Shown here: in pieces, positions 18,220-27,245 of the stretch
Layout of the letters: every line of letters starts with the position of its first letter
Position numbering within the stretch: position 1 is the stretch's first letter
NCBI RefSeq assembly: GCF_017837635.1
Contig: NZ_JAGJRS010000013.1
Coordinates: forward strand, 248,001-312,000
Length of the DNA stretch: 64,000 nucleotides
Direction: 5' to 3'
Origin: Frateuria flava
Lineage (GTDB): Bacteria; Pseudomonadota; Gammaproteobacteria; Xanthomonadales; Rhodanobacteraceae
Notes under the pieces: generated by a model
The model's database searches: none
What the model was told of the DNA's origin: nothing
Seen by the model: the letters and a program-made list of their open reading frames with translations, nothing else
Program-made: the position numbers and the translations under genes

Positions 18220-18627
18220 ATGCAAACCCTGCTTACCCTGCTCAGCACCCTGCTTTGGTGGGTGCTGTACGGCTCGATCGTCGCGCTGTTCGCCAGCCTG
18301 GTCGCGTGGCCGGTGCTGCGCTGGAGCGAGCGCAGCAACGTCGTGTTCAACCGCGTGTATTTCGCCTGCCTGCTGTGGAGCCTGTTTGGGCTGCTGCTGG
18401 TGGGCCTGGCGGCCGCGCACGAAGGAAACGTCCGACCGCCGTACGGGCCGCTGCTGGCCTCGCTGCCGCTGCGCCTGGCGCTGGTCGTGGACATGCTCGT
18501 CGGCGCACTGCTGTTGTGGCGACTCACGCCCCGCGTCGACGCCCGTCGCATCCGCCCGACCAGCGCCTGCATGGCGATGGCGGCGGTGACTGCCGTGGCC
18601 TTTGGTCTCGCAACCAGCCTGGCGTAA
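18220..18627 (+). CDS. Membrane protein of unknown function
   Basis: A 135-residue protein with four predicted membrane helices (for example WWVLYGSIVALFASLVAWPVL and LLWSLFGLLLVGLAAAH). No family recognised. It begins directly after the stop of the DUF962 gene with no gap, and ends 3 bases before the palindrome at 18630 that separates it from the convergent hydrolase gene. Confidence 0.75.
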   Translation: MQTLLTLLSTLLWWVLYGSIVALFASLVAWPVLRWSERSNVVFNRVYFACLLWSLFGLLLVGLAAAHEGNVRPPYGPLLASLPLRLALVVDMLVGALLLWRLTPRVDARRIRPTSACMAMAAVTAVAFGLATSLA

Positions 18628-18629
18628 AT

Positions 18630-18693
18630 CGTAGGGTGGGCTTCAGCCCACCGCTTTTCGCCAAGTTGCCGGTGGGCTGAAGCCCACCCTACG
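18630..18693. repeat. REP family A palindrome between convergent genes
   Basis: The arms CGTAGGGTGGGCTTCAGCCC and GGGCTGAAGCCCACCCTACG are perfect reverse complements (24 pairs counting the next bases) around a loop of about 16 bases. The right arm contains the TAG stop codon of the minus-strand glycoside hydrolase. It probably serves as a bidirectional transcription end. Other copies are at 36772 and 42101. Confidence 0.85.
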
Positions 18694-20764
18694 GCGCGGT
18701 CGCCGCAGCGTTTGCGCTGCCCACGGCGAGAACGAATCCGTCGAACGGAATATCGGTGATGCCGACCAGCCCGAAGTGCGCGTTCTCGCCGTCGAGCAGG
18801 CGGCCGGTGACCGGCTGGTCGGCGTACTGGAACCAGTGCGCGCCGACGATCGCCGGATCGGCGGCGGCCGCCGCGAGGAAACGGGCGTAGGCCTCGCCAC
18901 GCTGGGCCTCGTTCCAGACCGGCACCGGGCCGGCACCGAACGGGCCGCGGTCGGTCGAGCCGAAGGAGAACTCGCTGACCAGCACCGGCTTGTCGAGCTG
19001 GTGCAATCGGTCCAGATCCATGCCGTGCTGCGGCAGGTCGGCGTAGACGTTGATGCTGATCACGTCGCACCAGCGGGCGCAGGCGGCGACCGCCTCGGGG
19101 GTGCGCACGGCGAAGCGGCCGCCGAGGAAAAGGTGGTGCGGGTCGTGCCGGCGCAGCGCCTGCGCGACGGTGCGGAAGTAGCGCTCGGCGTAGGCGCGCA
19201 GCCAGGCACTGTAGTCCTCGGCGATGGCCGGATGCGCCTCGTCCGGCAACGGCGCCTGGAACCCGGCCGGCTCCAGCGCCTCCCAGCGCGTCACGCCGAT
19301 GCCCCACGCCACGCCCAGGCGCAGGGCATCGCCATACTTGCGCTTGAGCGTGGCGAGGAAGGCCTGCTTGGCGGGGCTGCGCGGGTCGCCGCGCAGCGTG
19401 CCGATGGCCAGCGCCCAGCGGCCCTGCGGCCCGGGCGCGGCCCAGGCCAGTTCGTTGTCGGCGAAGTAGCCGAGCAGCCAGTGATCGTCGCGCACACCGT
19501 CCGTGGCGGCGGCGACGGCACGTTCGGTCGCAGCCTCGAAGCGCGGGTCGAACGGATCGGGCATGCGGCCCCACCAGTCGTAGCCGGTGGCGACGTTGGC
19601 GTAGTCGCCGGCGATGTTGATCGAGCGCGTGTAGGCCAGGCCGTGCCCGCGTGCGATCGCCTCGTCGCTCCAGTTGCCCAGCGTGTTGAAACCCCATGCG
19701 GCCAGGCGCTGGCGCGCGCGTGTGCGCCAGGCTTCGCGCCAGCCCGCCCCGTCCACGCGGTAAAGGTTGGCTACGTAGAAGTCGAACCAGCGGCCGTGGT
19801 CGTAGGCCATTCCGCTGGACGCGCCCGTATCGCGGCGGCTGTCGCCCTCGCCGTAGAACGTATCCCGGGGGCCTTTGGCCGGCGGCAGGTCGTTGAACAT
19901 CCACTCGCGGCCCTGTACGTAGCTGCGCCCGCCATCGGCCACCACCGCGTTGACGCCCAGCGAGAAGAACGGCTGGCCGTCCGGCGCCACCAGTTGCCAG
20001 CGACCGTCGCGCTTGCGCGTGTGGAACCAGCCGGGCGCCTCCGTGAGTGGGTTGCCTTCGTGCCCCCGCGCGACTGCCTCGGCCAGCTGCGTACGCTCGC
20101 GCGCATGAGCGGTGCGCAAGGCGGCGTCACTGTCGATCTTCTCCGGCCATTGGCCGCGCGTGTACTGGCCGTAGCGGTCGACGATGCCGGCGTAGGCGGC
20201 GTGCAGCGTGGCGTCCGCGGCGACCTCGGCGTCGCCGATGCGCAGGATCTGCTCGGCCTGCGGCGCAGGGATGGACAGGCGCACCGCGCGAATGGCTTGC
20301 AGGGCAGGCGCGCCTTCCACGGTCGTCGCCAGCACGATCCGCTGGCCAGCCAGTTCCACCGGCATCGGCGGCCCGGCCTGCATGCCGAAAGCGCGCGGCG
20401 AGACCGCGTGGAGCGGCACCACCAGGGTCTGCGCGGGGCCAGCGGGCAGGCCGACCGTCGCCGTCAGGTGCGCGCCTGCCGTGCCTTCGATGTCGACCGA
20501 CAGCGTGACGGCCCAGGGCATCGCGTTCTGCACGCGCAGGCGCCATTCGCCCGTCCCGCGCCAGGGCCGTGCCGGCGCCAGGCGCACATAGGGGTTCGCC
20601 GCAGGTTCGAACACATAGCGGCGCAGGGTGTCTCCGGCAGCCTGCTCCGATCCGCCAGCGCGGACGTGGGACAGCTCGACCTGGACGGCCGCGCGCGGGT
20701 CGGGCGAGGTCGCGCGACATGCAATGGACACGGCCAGGCAAACCAGCGCAAAGCACATCTTCAT
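18689..20764 (-). CDS. Exported glycoside hydrolase, agarase-like (clan GH-A)
   Basis: A 691-residue exported protein; the N-terminus (MKMCFALVCLAVSIACRATS) is a signal peptide, possibly a lipoprotein one. Residues about 30-215 form a beta-rich domain. From about 240, GRWQLVAPDGQPFFSLGVNAV is the pattern seen at the start of beta-agarase (GH50-like) catalytic barrels. The likely acid/base is Glu in YFADNELAW (near 438) and the nucleophile Glu in LVSEFSFGST (near 598), the two glutamates of clan GH-A. The substrate is not certain; many homologues occur in non-marine bacteria. The stop codon lies in a REP palindrome. Confidence 0.8.
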   Translation of the reverse strand: MKMCFALVCLAVSIACRATSPDPRAAVQVELSHVRAGGSEQAAGDTLRRYVFEPAANPYVRLAPARPWRGTGEWRLRVQNAMPWAVTLSVDIEGTAGAHLTATVGLPAGPAQTLVVPLHAVSPRAFGMQAGPPMPVELAGQRIVLATTVEGAPALQAIRAVRLSIPAPQAEQILRIGDAEVAADATLHAAYAGIVDRYGQYTRGQWPEKIDSDAALRTAHARERTQLAEAVARGHEGNPLTEAPGWFHTRKRDGRWQLVAPDGQPFFSLGVNAVVADGGRSYVQGREWMFNDLPPAKGPRDTFYGEGDSRRDTGASSGMAYDHGRWFDFYVANLYRVDGAGWREAWRTRARQRLAAWGFNTLGNWSDEAIARGHGLAYTRSINIAGDYANVATGYDWWGRMPDPFDPRFEAATERAVAAATDGVRDDHWLLGYFADNELAWAAPGPQGRWALAIGTLRGDPRSPAKQAFLATLKRKYGDALRLGVAWGIGVTRWEALEPAGFQAPLPDEAHPAIAEDYSAWLRAYAERYFRTVAQALRRHDPHHLFLGGRFAVRTPEAVAACARWCDVISINVYADLPQHGMDLDRLHQLDKPVLVSEFSFGSTDRGPFGAGPVPVWNEAQRGEAYARFLAAAAADPAIVGAHWFQYADQPVTGRLLDGENAHFGLVGITDIPFDGFVLAVGSANAAATAP

Positions 20765-20780
20765 GGCGACCTCGAACCTT

Positions 20781-20844
20781 CGCAGGAGCGCACCCTGTGC
20801 GCGACCGGGACGCCCGCGCTCGCGCACAGGGTGCGCTCCTACCG
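20781..20844. repeat. REP family B palindrome
   Basis: CGCAGGAGCGCACCCTGTGC is mirrored by GCACAGGGTGCGCTCCTACC, forming a long imperfect-ended hairpin with a loop near 20804-20820. It lies between the permease and the glycoside hydrolase genes. Other copies are at 45080 and 46452. Confidence 0.8.
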
Positions 20845-20865
20845 TGTTCCTGGCGTGTTCGCGCC

Positions 20866-22188
20866 CTAGGCCCCGCTGCGTTCCAGCCAGCGCCAGCCGT
20901 AATACGCCGGAATACCGCACGCGATGATCACCAGGCTCATGCCGGCATCGGCCGGGTTGTGGATGGCGGTGGCGCCGATCACGCACAGCACGGTGACCAC
21001 GAAGATCATCGGCAGCCACGGATAGAACGGCACACGGTAGGGCGAGGGCTCGGTCAGGTAGCGGCGGTACCAGAACAGCGTGGCGATGCTGCAGGCGTGC
21101 GCCAGCCACTCGCCGACCGTGGTGTAGTCCAGCAGCTGGTTGAAGCTACCCGAGATCGCCAGCACGATCGCCCACGCGCCGAGCGTGGCCAGCGCCACCT
21201 GCGGCGCGCGGCTCTGCGGCTCGATACGGCCGACGGCGGAGAAGAACATGCCGTCGGCGCCCATCGTCTGCAGCACGCGCGCGCCGCCGGCGATGGCGAT
21301 GTTGCAGTAGCCGAAGGTCGAACAGGCGATGCCCAGCGCCATCAGCGTGGCGCCGCGTTCGCCCAGCAGCTTGTGCATCACGTCGGCCGCCGGCGCGGTG
21401 CTGAACGCCAGGCCGGCGTGGCCCAGGCCGGCCAGGTAGGCGAAGTTGGCCAGCACGTAGGCGATCATCACGCCGGCCATGCCCAGCCCCAGCGCCAGAG
21501 GCAGCGTGCGCTGCGGGTTGCGCACTTCGCCGGCCAGGTCGTTGAGGTAGTGGAAGCCGCCGTAGGTGAACAGCACCGGCAACAGCGCACCGAACAGTGC
21601 GCCCGCCGGCACGTCGCGGCCGGGATCGACCGCGAGCGACACGCCCAGGTGGCCATCGGCCAGCACGACGCCAGCGACCACCAGCAGCACGATGGCCGCC
21701 AGCTTCAGCAGCGTGAAGATGTTCTGCACCCACGCGCCGGCGCGGATGCCGAACAGGTTCACCCCTACGATGAAGGCGATCGCGCCGGCCGCCACGGGCT
21801 TGATGTACAACAGCGACAGCCCGAGCGCCGCGCAGAAATACTGCGCGAAAATCGTCGCCACCGCGGCCACGCTGCCGGGATAGTTGATCAGCGCCATCGT
21901 CCAGCCGAACAGGAACGCCGGCAGCTGGCCAAACGCTTCGCGCAGGTAGATGTAGCTGCCGCCGGCCTGCGGCCGCCGCGCGCCCAGCTCGGCGTAGCTC
22001 AGCACGCCGGTCAGCGTCAGCAGGCCGCCGACCACCCACAACGCCAGCAACTCCCAGCCCGAGCTGGTGCGCTGGGCGAGTGTGGAGGGCGTACTGAAGA
22101 TGCCCGCGCCGATCACGCCGCCGATGACGATCATCGCCGCGTCCCAGGTGCCCAGGCGGCGCAGGTAGGTGTTCGATTCGGTGCTCAT
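20866..22188 (-). CDS. APC-family amino-acid permease
   Basis: A 440-residue cytoplasmic-membrane transporter with about twelve hydrophobic segments. The first helix has the substrate-binding pattern of the APC superfamily (MIVIGGVIGAGIFSTPSTLA), followed by the helix-2 and loop motif ELGARRPQAGGSYIYLREAFG and, in helix 6, LLPVLFTYGGFHYLNDLAGEVRNP. The pattern fits L-type amino acid transporters; the substrate cannot be named. It is on the same strand as the glycoside hydrolase but separated by a REP palindrome, so cotranscription is doubtful. Confidence 0.9.
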   Translation of the reverse strand: MSTESNTYLRRLGTWDAAMIVIGGVIGAGIFSTPSTLAQRTSSGWELLALWVVGGLLTLTGVLSYAELGARRPQAGGSYIYLREAFGQLPAFLFGWTMALINYPGSVAAVATIFAQYFCAALGLSLLYIKPVAAGAIAFIVGVNLFGIRAGAWVQNIFTLLKLAAIVLLVVAGVVLADGHLGVSLAVDPGRDVPAGALFGALLPVLFTYGGFHYLNDLAGEVRNPQRTLPLALGLGMAGVMIAYVLANFAYLAGLGHAGLAFSTAPAADVMHKLLGERGATLMALGIACSTFGYCNIAIAGGARVLQTMGADGMFFSAVGRIEPQSRAPQVALATLGAWAIVLAISGSFNQLLDYTTVGEWLAHACSIATLFWYRRYLTEPSPYRVPFYPWLPMIFVVTVLCVIGATAIHNPADAGMSLVIIACGIPAYYGWRWLERSGA

Positions 22189-22524
22189 GCGTGGGTGGGC
22201 ATCGTCGGCGGCGGAAGCGGCAACGATAGCGTGAGTTGCCGCCCGGGTTCAGCCGGTGGCGCACGCGGCCGGTGGTCCCTGCGGGCGCAATTGTGCAGAA
22301 CCGCCGGTTGTCCCGCCTCGCGCTGCGCAAGCCGCGCGGTCGCGCACCAGTGCGCTCCTGCAGGGAATGGGTGGGTGTCCAGGCTCGGAACAGACCTCGG
22401 CCGGCCCGCTGGCTGAGGCTCGACGCTCGACCGCTGCGAAGGAGGCGGCGGAAAGCCGCTACGCTTGAGCGCATGACGAACCCGCACCCGCGGCCCCTTG
22501 CGCATGCGCCGTAAGGTTGCGCCG
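22189..22524. other. Intergenic region with a degenerate REP family B half
   Basis: These 336 bases separate two divergent genes and presumably hold both promoters. No coding frame is credible. Near 22337-22363, GGTCGCGCACCAGTGCGCTCCTGCAG is one arm of the family B palindrome; the matching arm (around 22280) is decayed. Confidence 0.5.
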
Positions 22525-23469
22525 ATGTCCTCCCTGCCCTCCTCCCTCCCGCGTCGCTGGCTGCGCGCGCTGTCCTGGCTGGTTTCCTTGCTCCTGCTCG
22601 CGCTGGCGGCCTGGCTGCTGCACCGGTATCTGGGTGCGATGCGCTGGCGCGACGTGGCGACGGCACTGAAGCAGCTGCCGCGCATGCACGTGGCCGGCGC
22701 CGTGCTGGCGACGGCGGTCAGCTTTGCGATGCTGGCCACCTTCGACGTGCTGGCCGCGCGCAGCGTGGCGCCTGCGCGGGCATCGACGAGGCTGGCGGCT
22801 TTCGCCGGCTTCGCCGCGCACGCGCTGTCCAACACGCTCGGCTTCCACGCCTTCACCGGCGGCGCGGTGCGCTACCGCGTCTATGCCAGCGCGGGGCTCG
22901 GGGCCGGCGACATCGCGCGCGTGGTCGCCCTGGCGAGCCTGGGCGTGGGGCTGGGCTACGGTGTCCTGGGGGCGGCCGGCCTGTTGATGGAACCGGCGAT
23001 CGCCGCGGGCTGGGGACGCGCCGCGGGTGCCGCCATCGTGCTGTTGCTGGCGGCCCTGGTCGTGTGGCTGGCGCGGCCTCACAGCCTGCGCGCGGGTCGC
23101 TGGTCGATCGTTTTGCCGGGCTCGGGCGCAGCCCTTTTGCAGATGCTGGTCGGCGGCGTGGAGATGAGCGCGGCGATCGGCGCGATGTACCTGGTGCTGC
23201 CGCCGGAGGTCGCGCCGTCGTTCGCGGATTTCGTGCCGATCTACCTGGCCGCGCTGCTGGCCGGCATCGTCAGCCATGCGCCCGGCGGCCTGGGCGTGTT
23301 CGAGGCGATCCTGCTCGGTGCGTTTCCCGCCCAGGCGCGTGCGGACGTGCTGGCCGGGCTGCTTTGCTACCGGCTGGTCTACAACCTGCTGCCGTTCGGC
23401 GTGGCGGCGCTGGCGCTGGGCCTGTTCGAGTCGCGCCGGCGCAAGGCCCGGTCAGCATCGGCTTCGTGA
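22525..23469 (+). CDS. UPF0104 (lysylphosphatidylglycerol synthase transmembrane region) protein
   Basis: A 314-residue polytopic membrane protein with about eight helices, of the family that includes the flippase part of MprF. Conserved features are SNTLGFHAFTGGAVRYRVYASAG in the middle and SHAPGGLGVFEAILLG, then LCYRLVYNLLPF near the C-terminus. No soluble synthase domain follows, so aminoacylation of lipids is not expected from this gene alone. The ATG at 22525 is preferred because AAGG lies 8 bases upstream; two earlier in-frame starts (22498, 22504) lack a ribosome-binding site. Confidence 0.85.
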   Translation: MSSLPSSLPRRWLRALSWLVSLLLLALAAWLLHRYLGAMRWRDVATALKQLPRMHVAGAVLATAVSFAMLATFDVLAARSVAPARASTRLAAFAGFAAHALSNTLGFHAFTGGAVRYRVYASAGLGAGDIARVVALASLGVGLGYGVLGAAGLLMEPAIAAGWGRAAGAAIVLLLAALVVWLARPHSLRAGRWSIVLPGSGAALLQMLVGGVEMSAAIGAMYLVLPPEVAPSFADFVPIYLAALLAGIVSHAPGGLGVFEAILLGAFPAQARADVLAGLLCYRLVYNLLPFGVAALALGLFESRRRKARSASAS

Positions 23470-23876
23470 CGTGGGCACTGGATTGTCGTTCTAGCGGCGT
23501 TCGTCCGTGGCCTGGCTCGCCTGCCGCGGGCTTGCGATCGCCTGCCCGCGCTCGTCGCTTTTTCTTTGCGGCCCCGAAAAGGAGCAACCAGGAGCAGCGG
23601 CCCGGCTGGGCACGGAGTGGCCAAGAAGCCAGGTGCCTGTGCGCTTTGCCTGGTCAGTCCCTTGCTCTTGGAGCAGCTGCCGCCGCGGGCGCCCGGTAGC
23701 TGAGGCAAGGACACTCGCGGGCGTGTGTGTGCATGCGCCGCACTTGGCTCCCTCTCCCCTCCGGCGAGAGGGCTGGGGTGAGGGGCCGGGGCTCGCGGGA
23801 GATGCCGGTTGAGCCAGTTCCTGTTTGTCCCTTGCCGCGCCTGGCGACGATCGCACCGAGGCGCTCGAGCGTTCGC
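23470..23876. other. Intergenic region carrying a long interspersed repeat
   Basis: These 407 bases lie between two convergent genes. No frame has coding character. The right part (23690-23805) is a copy of the repeat family described at 63527. Confidence 0.6.
23690..23805 (-). repeat. Long interspersed repeat, copy 1
   Basis: Read on the minus strand it contains GCGAGCCCCGGCCCCTCACC, the palindrome CTCTCGCCGGAGGGGAGAG and then GAGCCAAGTGCGGCG. The same order occurs at 63527 and, without the palindrome, at 54763; the palindromic core also occurs in the lpdA linker. Confidence 0.7.
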
Positions 23877-25880
23877 TCAAAGGCCGAACGGCCAGGTTTC
23901 CGCGGCACCGGCGCGTGGCTCTTCCCCCAGCGGCTCGACCGCGTGGGTTTCGTCGAACCAGGTGTAGCCGTCGAACTGGCGCGGCATCGAGCACTCGACG
24001 TAGTGGCTCCAGCGCTCGGTGTCCGGGCGGTAGATCACGCCAATGAAGCGCTCCAGCCGGCCGCGGGCCAGGCGCCCGCACAGTTCGCGGTTGGCGTTTC
24101 CGCGCAGGTCGAGCAGGCAGCGCGGCTGGCCGGCGTCGTGGAACAGGCGCTCGTAGCTGTCCGGGCGCGAGGGTTTGACGTCCATCACCTTCATCGGCTC
24201 GCCCCAGTCGTCCGCCGCGGCCACCGTGCCGGTGTGCGTGCCGAAACCGAGCAGCACCGCGTCGTCGCCGAAGCGCTGGCGGCAGAGCTGGCCGAGGTTC
24301 AACTCCTCGCGCACCTGGCCCATCTCCGTGTGGCGCGCGTCGCCGATGTGCGAGTTGTGCGCCCACACCACCGCCTTCGAGCGCGGACCGCCGGCGGCCA
24401 GCAGGTTTTCCAGGGTCTCGAACATGTGGCTGTCGCGCAGGTTCCACGACTCGGCCGAGCCGTAGTACATGGCGCGGTAGTACGCCTCCGCGTTGCTGAC
24501 CAGGCGCGCGTTCTGCGCCGCGTCCAGGAAATGCTCGCCGTCGGCCTGCGCGTATTCCATGCGCCGCGAGAGCAGTTCGCGCAGCATCTGCACCACCGCC
24601 TTCTCGCACAGCGGGTAGCCGGCGTTCAACGCCATGCGGCCGTACTGCGCCGGCTCCTTGCTCCAGGGCATCAGGCAGCCATAGCGATGGCGGGCGACCT
24701 GCGCGGTTTCCGGGTCGACCTTGTCCAGGTAATCGATCACCGCGCGGATCGAGCTGTCCAGGCTGTACAGGTCCAGCCCGTAGAAACCGGCCTGCCTGGT
24801 GGCCGGCTTGTCCGCGTTGTAGTCGCGCAGCCAGTCGATGAAGCGGGCGACGTCACGGTTGCGCCACATCCAGGTCGGGAAGCGCTGGAAGATCGGTTCC
24901 TCGTGCGCAGCCGGGCGTCCGCGCACGTAGCGGTCCAGCACGGCCGCATCCGGCCAGTCGCCCTCCACCGCGACGATGCCGAAGCCGTGCGCCTCGATCA
25001 GCCGGCGCGTGATGGCCGCGCGGGCGCGATAGAACTCGCTGGTGCCGTGGCTGGCCTCGCCCAGCAGCACGACGCGTGCATCACCGTAGCGGTCGAACAT
25101 CCGACCGAAGGCCGGGTCATCGAGGTCCGGCAATGGCTCGACGGCCGCGCGGATCAGCCCTGCGAGGCCGACGCCATCGGCCGGCGCCCGCATCGCGACC
25201 GGCTCCATGCGCGGCGTGCCGCTGGCGTCCTGCTCGCTCCACCCGTAGCTGCCGACCAGTGGCACGAAGCGCACCTCGTCCAGTGGCTCCTCGTCGAAGC
25301 GGTCCTCCGCCACGCGGATGACCTTCACCAGACGCTGCCGGTAGAGCGCCCCGCCTACCGGCATCACCAGCCGCCCGCCGATGGCCAGTTGCCGGCGCAG
25401 CACGTCCGGCACCGCCGGGCCGCCGGCCGCCGCGATGATCGCGTCGAACGGCGCCGCCTCCGGCCAGCCGCCGCTGCCGTCGCCCACGCGCAGGCGGATG
25501 TTGCGGTAACCCAGTGCATCGAAGCGCTGCTGCGCGAGGTCGGCGAGCTCCGCGTGGCGCTCGATCGCGTGCACGCTCGCGGCGATGGCCGCCATCACCG
25601 CCGCCGCATACCCCGAGCCTGCGCCGATCTCCAGCACGCTGTCGCTCGGGCGCAACTGGGCCGCTTCGAGCATGCGCGCGACGATGAACGGCTGCGAGAT
25701 GGTCTGCCCGGCCTCGATCGGCAGCGGCGAGTCCTCGTAGGCGAACTCGTGCAGGCTGCCGCCCACGAACGCCTCGCGCGGAATTGTGCCCATTGCCTCC
25801 AGCACCCGCGCGTCGCTGATGCCCCGCCCGGCCAGCTGGCGCTCGACCATGCGCTGGCGCTGTTCGGCGAAATCATTCAT
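23877..25880 (-). CDS. Fusion of protein-L-isoaspartate O-methyltransferase and erythromycin-esterase-like domain
   Basis: The 667-residue protein has two enzymes in one chain. Residues 1-215 are a PCMT that repairs isoaspartyl residues with S-adenosylmethionine: EDSPLPIEAGQTISQPF, and the SAM loop VLEIGAGSGYA at 82-92. Residues about 235-660 are an erythromycin-esterase-family domain (EreA/B, PF05139): LLGEASHGTSEFYR at 272-285 with the conserved His278, VAVEGDWPDA, and VVWAHNSHIGDA. True Ere enzymes open macrolide lactones, but most chromosomal homologues have no shown resistance function. There is no stop or frame change between the parts, so the fusion is real in this sequence. It is divergent from dinB. 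Confidence 0.92.
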   Translation of the reverse strand: MNDFAEQRQRMVERQLAGRGISDARVLEAMGTIPREAFVGGSLHEFAYEDSPLPIEAGQTISQPFIVARMLEAAQLRPSDSVLEIGAGSGYAAAVMAAIAASVHAIERHAELADLAQQRFDALGYRNIRLRVGDGSGGWPEAAPFDAIIAAAGGPAVPDVLRRQLAIGGRLVMPVGGALYRQRLVKVIRVAEDRFDEEPLDEVRFVPLVGSYGWSEQDASGTPRMEPVAMRAPADGVGLAGLIRAAVEPLPDLDDPAFGRMFDRYGDARVVLLGEASHGTSEFYRARAAITRRLIEAHGFGIVAVEGDWPDAAVLDRYVRGRPAAHEEPIFQRFPTWMWRNRDVARFIDWLRDYNADKPATRQAGFYGLDLYSLDSSIRAVIDYLDKVDPETAQVARHRYGCLMPWSKEPAQYGRMALNAGYPLCEKAVVQMLRELLSRRMEYAQADGEHFLDAAQNARLVSNAEAYYRAMYYGSAESWNLRDSHMFETLENLLAAGGPRSKAVVWAHNSHIGDARHTEMGQVREELNLGQLCRQRFGDDAVLLGFGTHTGTVAAADDWGEPMKVMDVKPSRPDSYERLFHDAGQPRCLLDLRGNANRELCGRLARGRLERFIGVIYRPDTERWSHYVECSMPRQFDGYTWFDETHAVEPLGEEPRAGAAETWPFGL

Positions 25881-25992
25881 GGCGGGCCTCCGACTTTACG
25901 CGAGCACGCTAGTCCGGCCGCTATCAATCGCGTGTCAAACCGCGCATGTGCCGATGACGCGGGCGACGGCCGCTCGCAAGCCGCCGCTCGCC

Positions 25993-25998
25993 TAGAAT
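25993..25998 (+). promoter_or_regulatory. Probable -10 box of dinB
   Basis: TAGAAT stands 34 bases before the GTG start of dinB, at nearly the same distance as in purC. It also explains why the in-frame ATG at 25997, which overlaps this box, is unlikely to be the start. No LexA box is clear to me. Confidence 0.4.
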
Positions 25999-26026
25999 GG
26001 GCGCCAGGCATCCCCGGCTACCCAGC

Positions 26027-27121
26027 GTGTCCCCTTCCCCGCGCAAGATCCTGCACATCGACATGGACGCGTTCTATGCGTCGGTGGAGCAGCGCGACGA
26101 TCCGTCGTTGCGCGGCAGGCCGGTGGTGGTGGCGTGGCGCGGCGCACGCTCGGTGGTGTGCGCGGCCAGCTACGAGGCGCGCGTGTTCGGCGTGCGCTCG
26201 GCCATGCCGGCGGTGCGCGCGGAGCGGCTTTGTCCGCAGGCGGTGTTCGTGCCGCCGGATTTCACCCGCTACAAGGCGGTGTCGCGGCAGGTGCGCGCGA
26301 TCTTCGCGCGGCACACCGACCTGATCGAGCCGCTGTCGCTGGACGAGGCCTACCTGGACGTCACCGCCAGCAAGAGCGGCCTGGCCTCGGCGACCGCGAC
26401 GGCCGAGGCGATCCGCGCGGCGATTCGGCAGGAAACGGACCTGACCGCCTCCGCCGGCGTGGCGCCGAACAAATTCCTGGCCAAGATCGCCTCGGACTGG
26501 CGCAAGCCCGACGGGCTGTTCGTGATCCGCCCGCACCAGGTCGAGGCCTTTCTCGCCCCGCTCGCGGTCGGCCGCCTGCCGGGCGTGGGCAAGGTCATGG
26601 AAGGCAGGCTCGCGGCCATGGGCGTGGCCACCGCGGCGGACCTGCGGCGGCTGGGTGAAGCGGAGCTGGAACAACGCTTCGGCCGCTGGGGCCGGCGCCT
26701 GCATCAGCTTGCCTGGGGCATCGACGACCACCCGGTTCAGCCGGACCGGCTCACCCTGCAGGTGTCCTCGGAGGACACCTTCGAGCACGACCTCACGCTG
26801 GACGAGCTCGAACCGCACATCCACCGCCTCGCCGAGAAGACCTGGGCCGGGCACCAGCGCGAGCAGGGACGCATCGCGCGCACCATCGTGCTCAAGCTCA
26901 AGACCGCCGATTTCCGCACGCTGACCCGCAGCCTGTCGCCCGCCACCCTGCCCGACTCGGCGCACGCGCTGGCCGAGCTCGCCTGCGCGCTGCGCGCACG
27001 GGTGGACCGTCCGGTCAACACGCGCTACCGGCTGGTCGGCGTGGGCCTGGCCGGCTTTGTCGATCGCGACGACTTTGCCGCGCAGCGCGACCTGTTCGAA
27101 ACCGTCCGGACACCCGACTGA
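26027..27121 (+). CDS. dinB: DNA polymerase IV
   Basis: DinB is a Y-family polymerase for translesion synthesis. With the GTG at 26027 the product has 364 residues. Catalytic acids are in HIDMDAFYASVE (Asp12, Asp14) and SLDEAYLDVT (Asp106, Glu107); the steric-gate region and KFLAKIASDWRKPDGLFVI follow, then the helix-hairpin-helix LPGVGKVMEGRLAAMG and a little-finger domain from about 240 with RTIVLKLKTADF. No obvious beta-clamp motif is visible at the C-terminus (FETVRTPD). The start is chosen because the in-frame ATG at 25997 falls inside the likely -10 box. Confidence 0.95.
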   Translation: MSPSPRKILHIDMDAFYASVEQRDDPSLRGRPVVVAWRGARSVVCAASYEARVFGVRSAMPAVRAERLCPQAVFVPPDFTRYKAVSRQVRAIFARHTDLIEPLSLDEAYLDVTASKSGLASATATAEAIRAAIRQETDLTASAGVAPNKFLAKIASDWRKPDGLFVIRPHQVEAFLAPLAVGRLPGVGKVMEGRLAAMGVATAADLRRLGEAELEQRFGRWGRRLHQLAWGIDDHPVQPDRLTLQVSSEDTFEHDLTLDELEPHIHRLAEKTWAGHQREQGRIARTIVLKLKTADFRTLTRSLSPATLPDSAHALAELACALRARVDRPVNTRYRLVGVGLAGFVDRDDFAAQRDLFETVRTPD

Positions 27122-27245
27122 CCAGCGAGCGTGACCGCGTCTGGAATTCGCAGGGTTCGGCTGGCGTCGGCGGCTCGGGCGGCGATCGGGAAACCCGCCG
27201 AAGCTGGCTGGCCGGCCCCGACGGGGCCAGGCAGTTCGGGTCGAT

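Noticed and set aside
23877-25200. Possible antibiotic-resistance gene (erythromycin esterase).
   Set aside because: The domain is a chromosomal fusion with PCMT and has no resistance context or mobile element; family membership alone does not show macrolide hydrolysis.
25997-26026. An in-frame ATG start for dinB 30 bases upstream of the chosen GTG.
   Set aside because: The ATG is part of the TAGAATG sequence that looks like the -10 box, and the added residues are not found at the start of DinB proteins.
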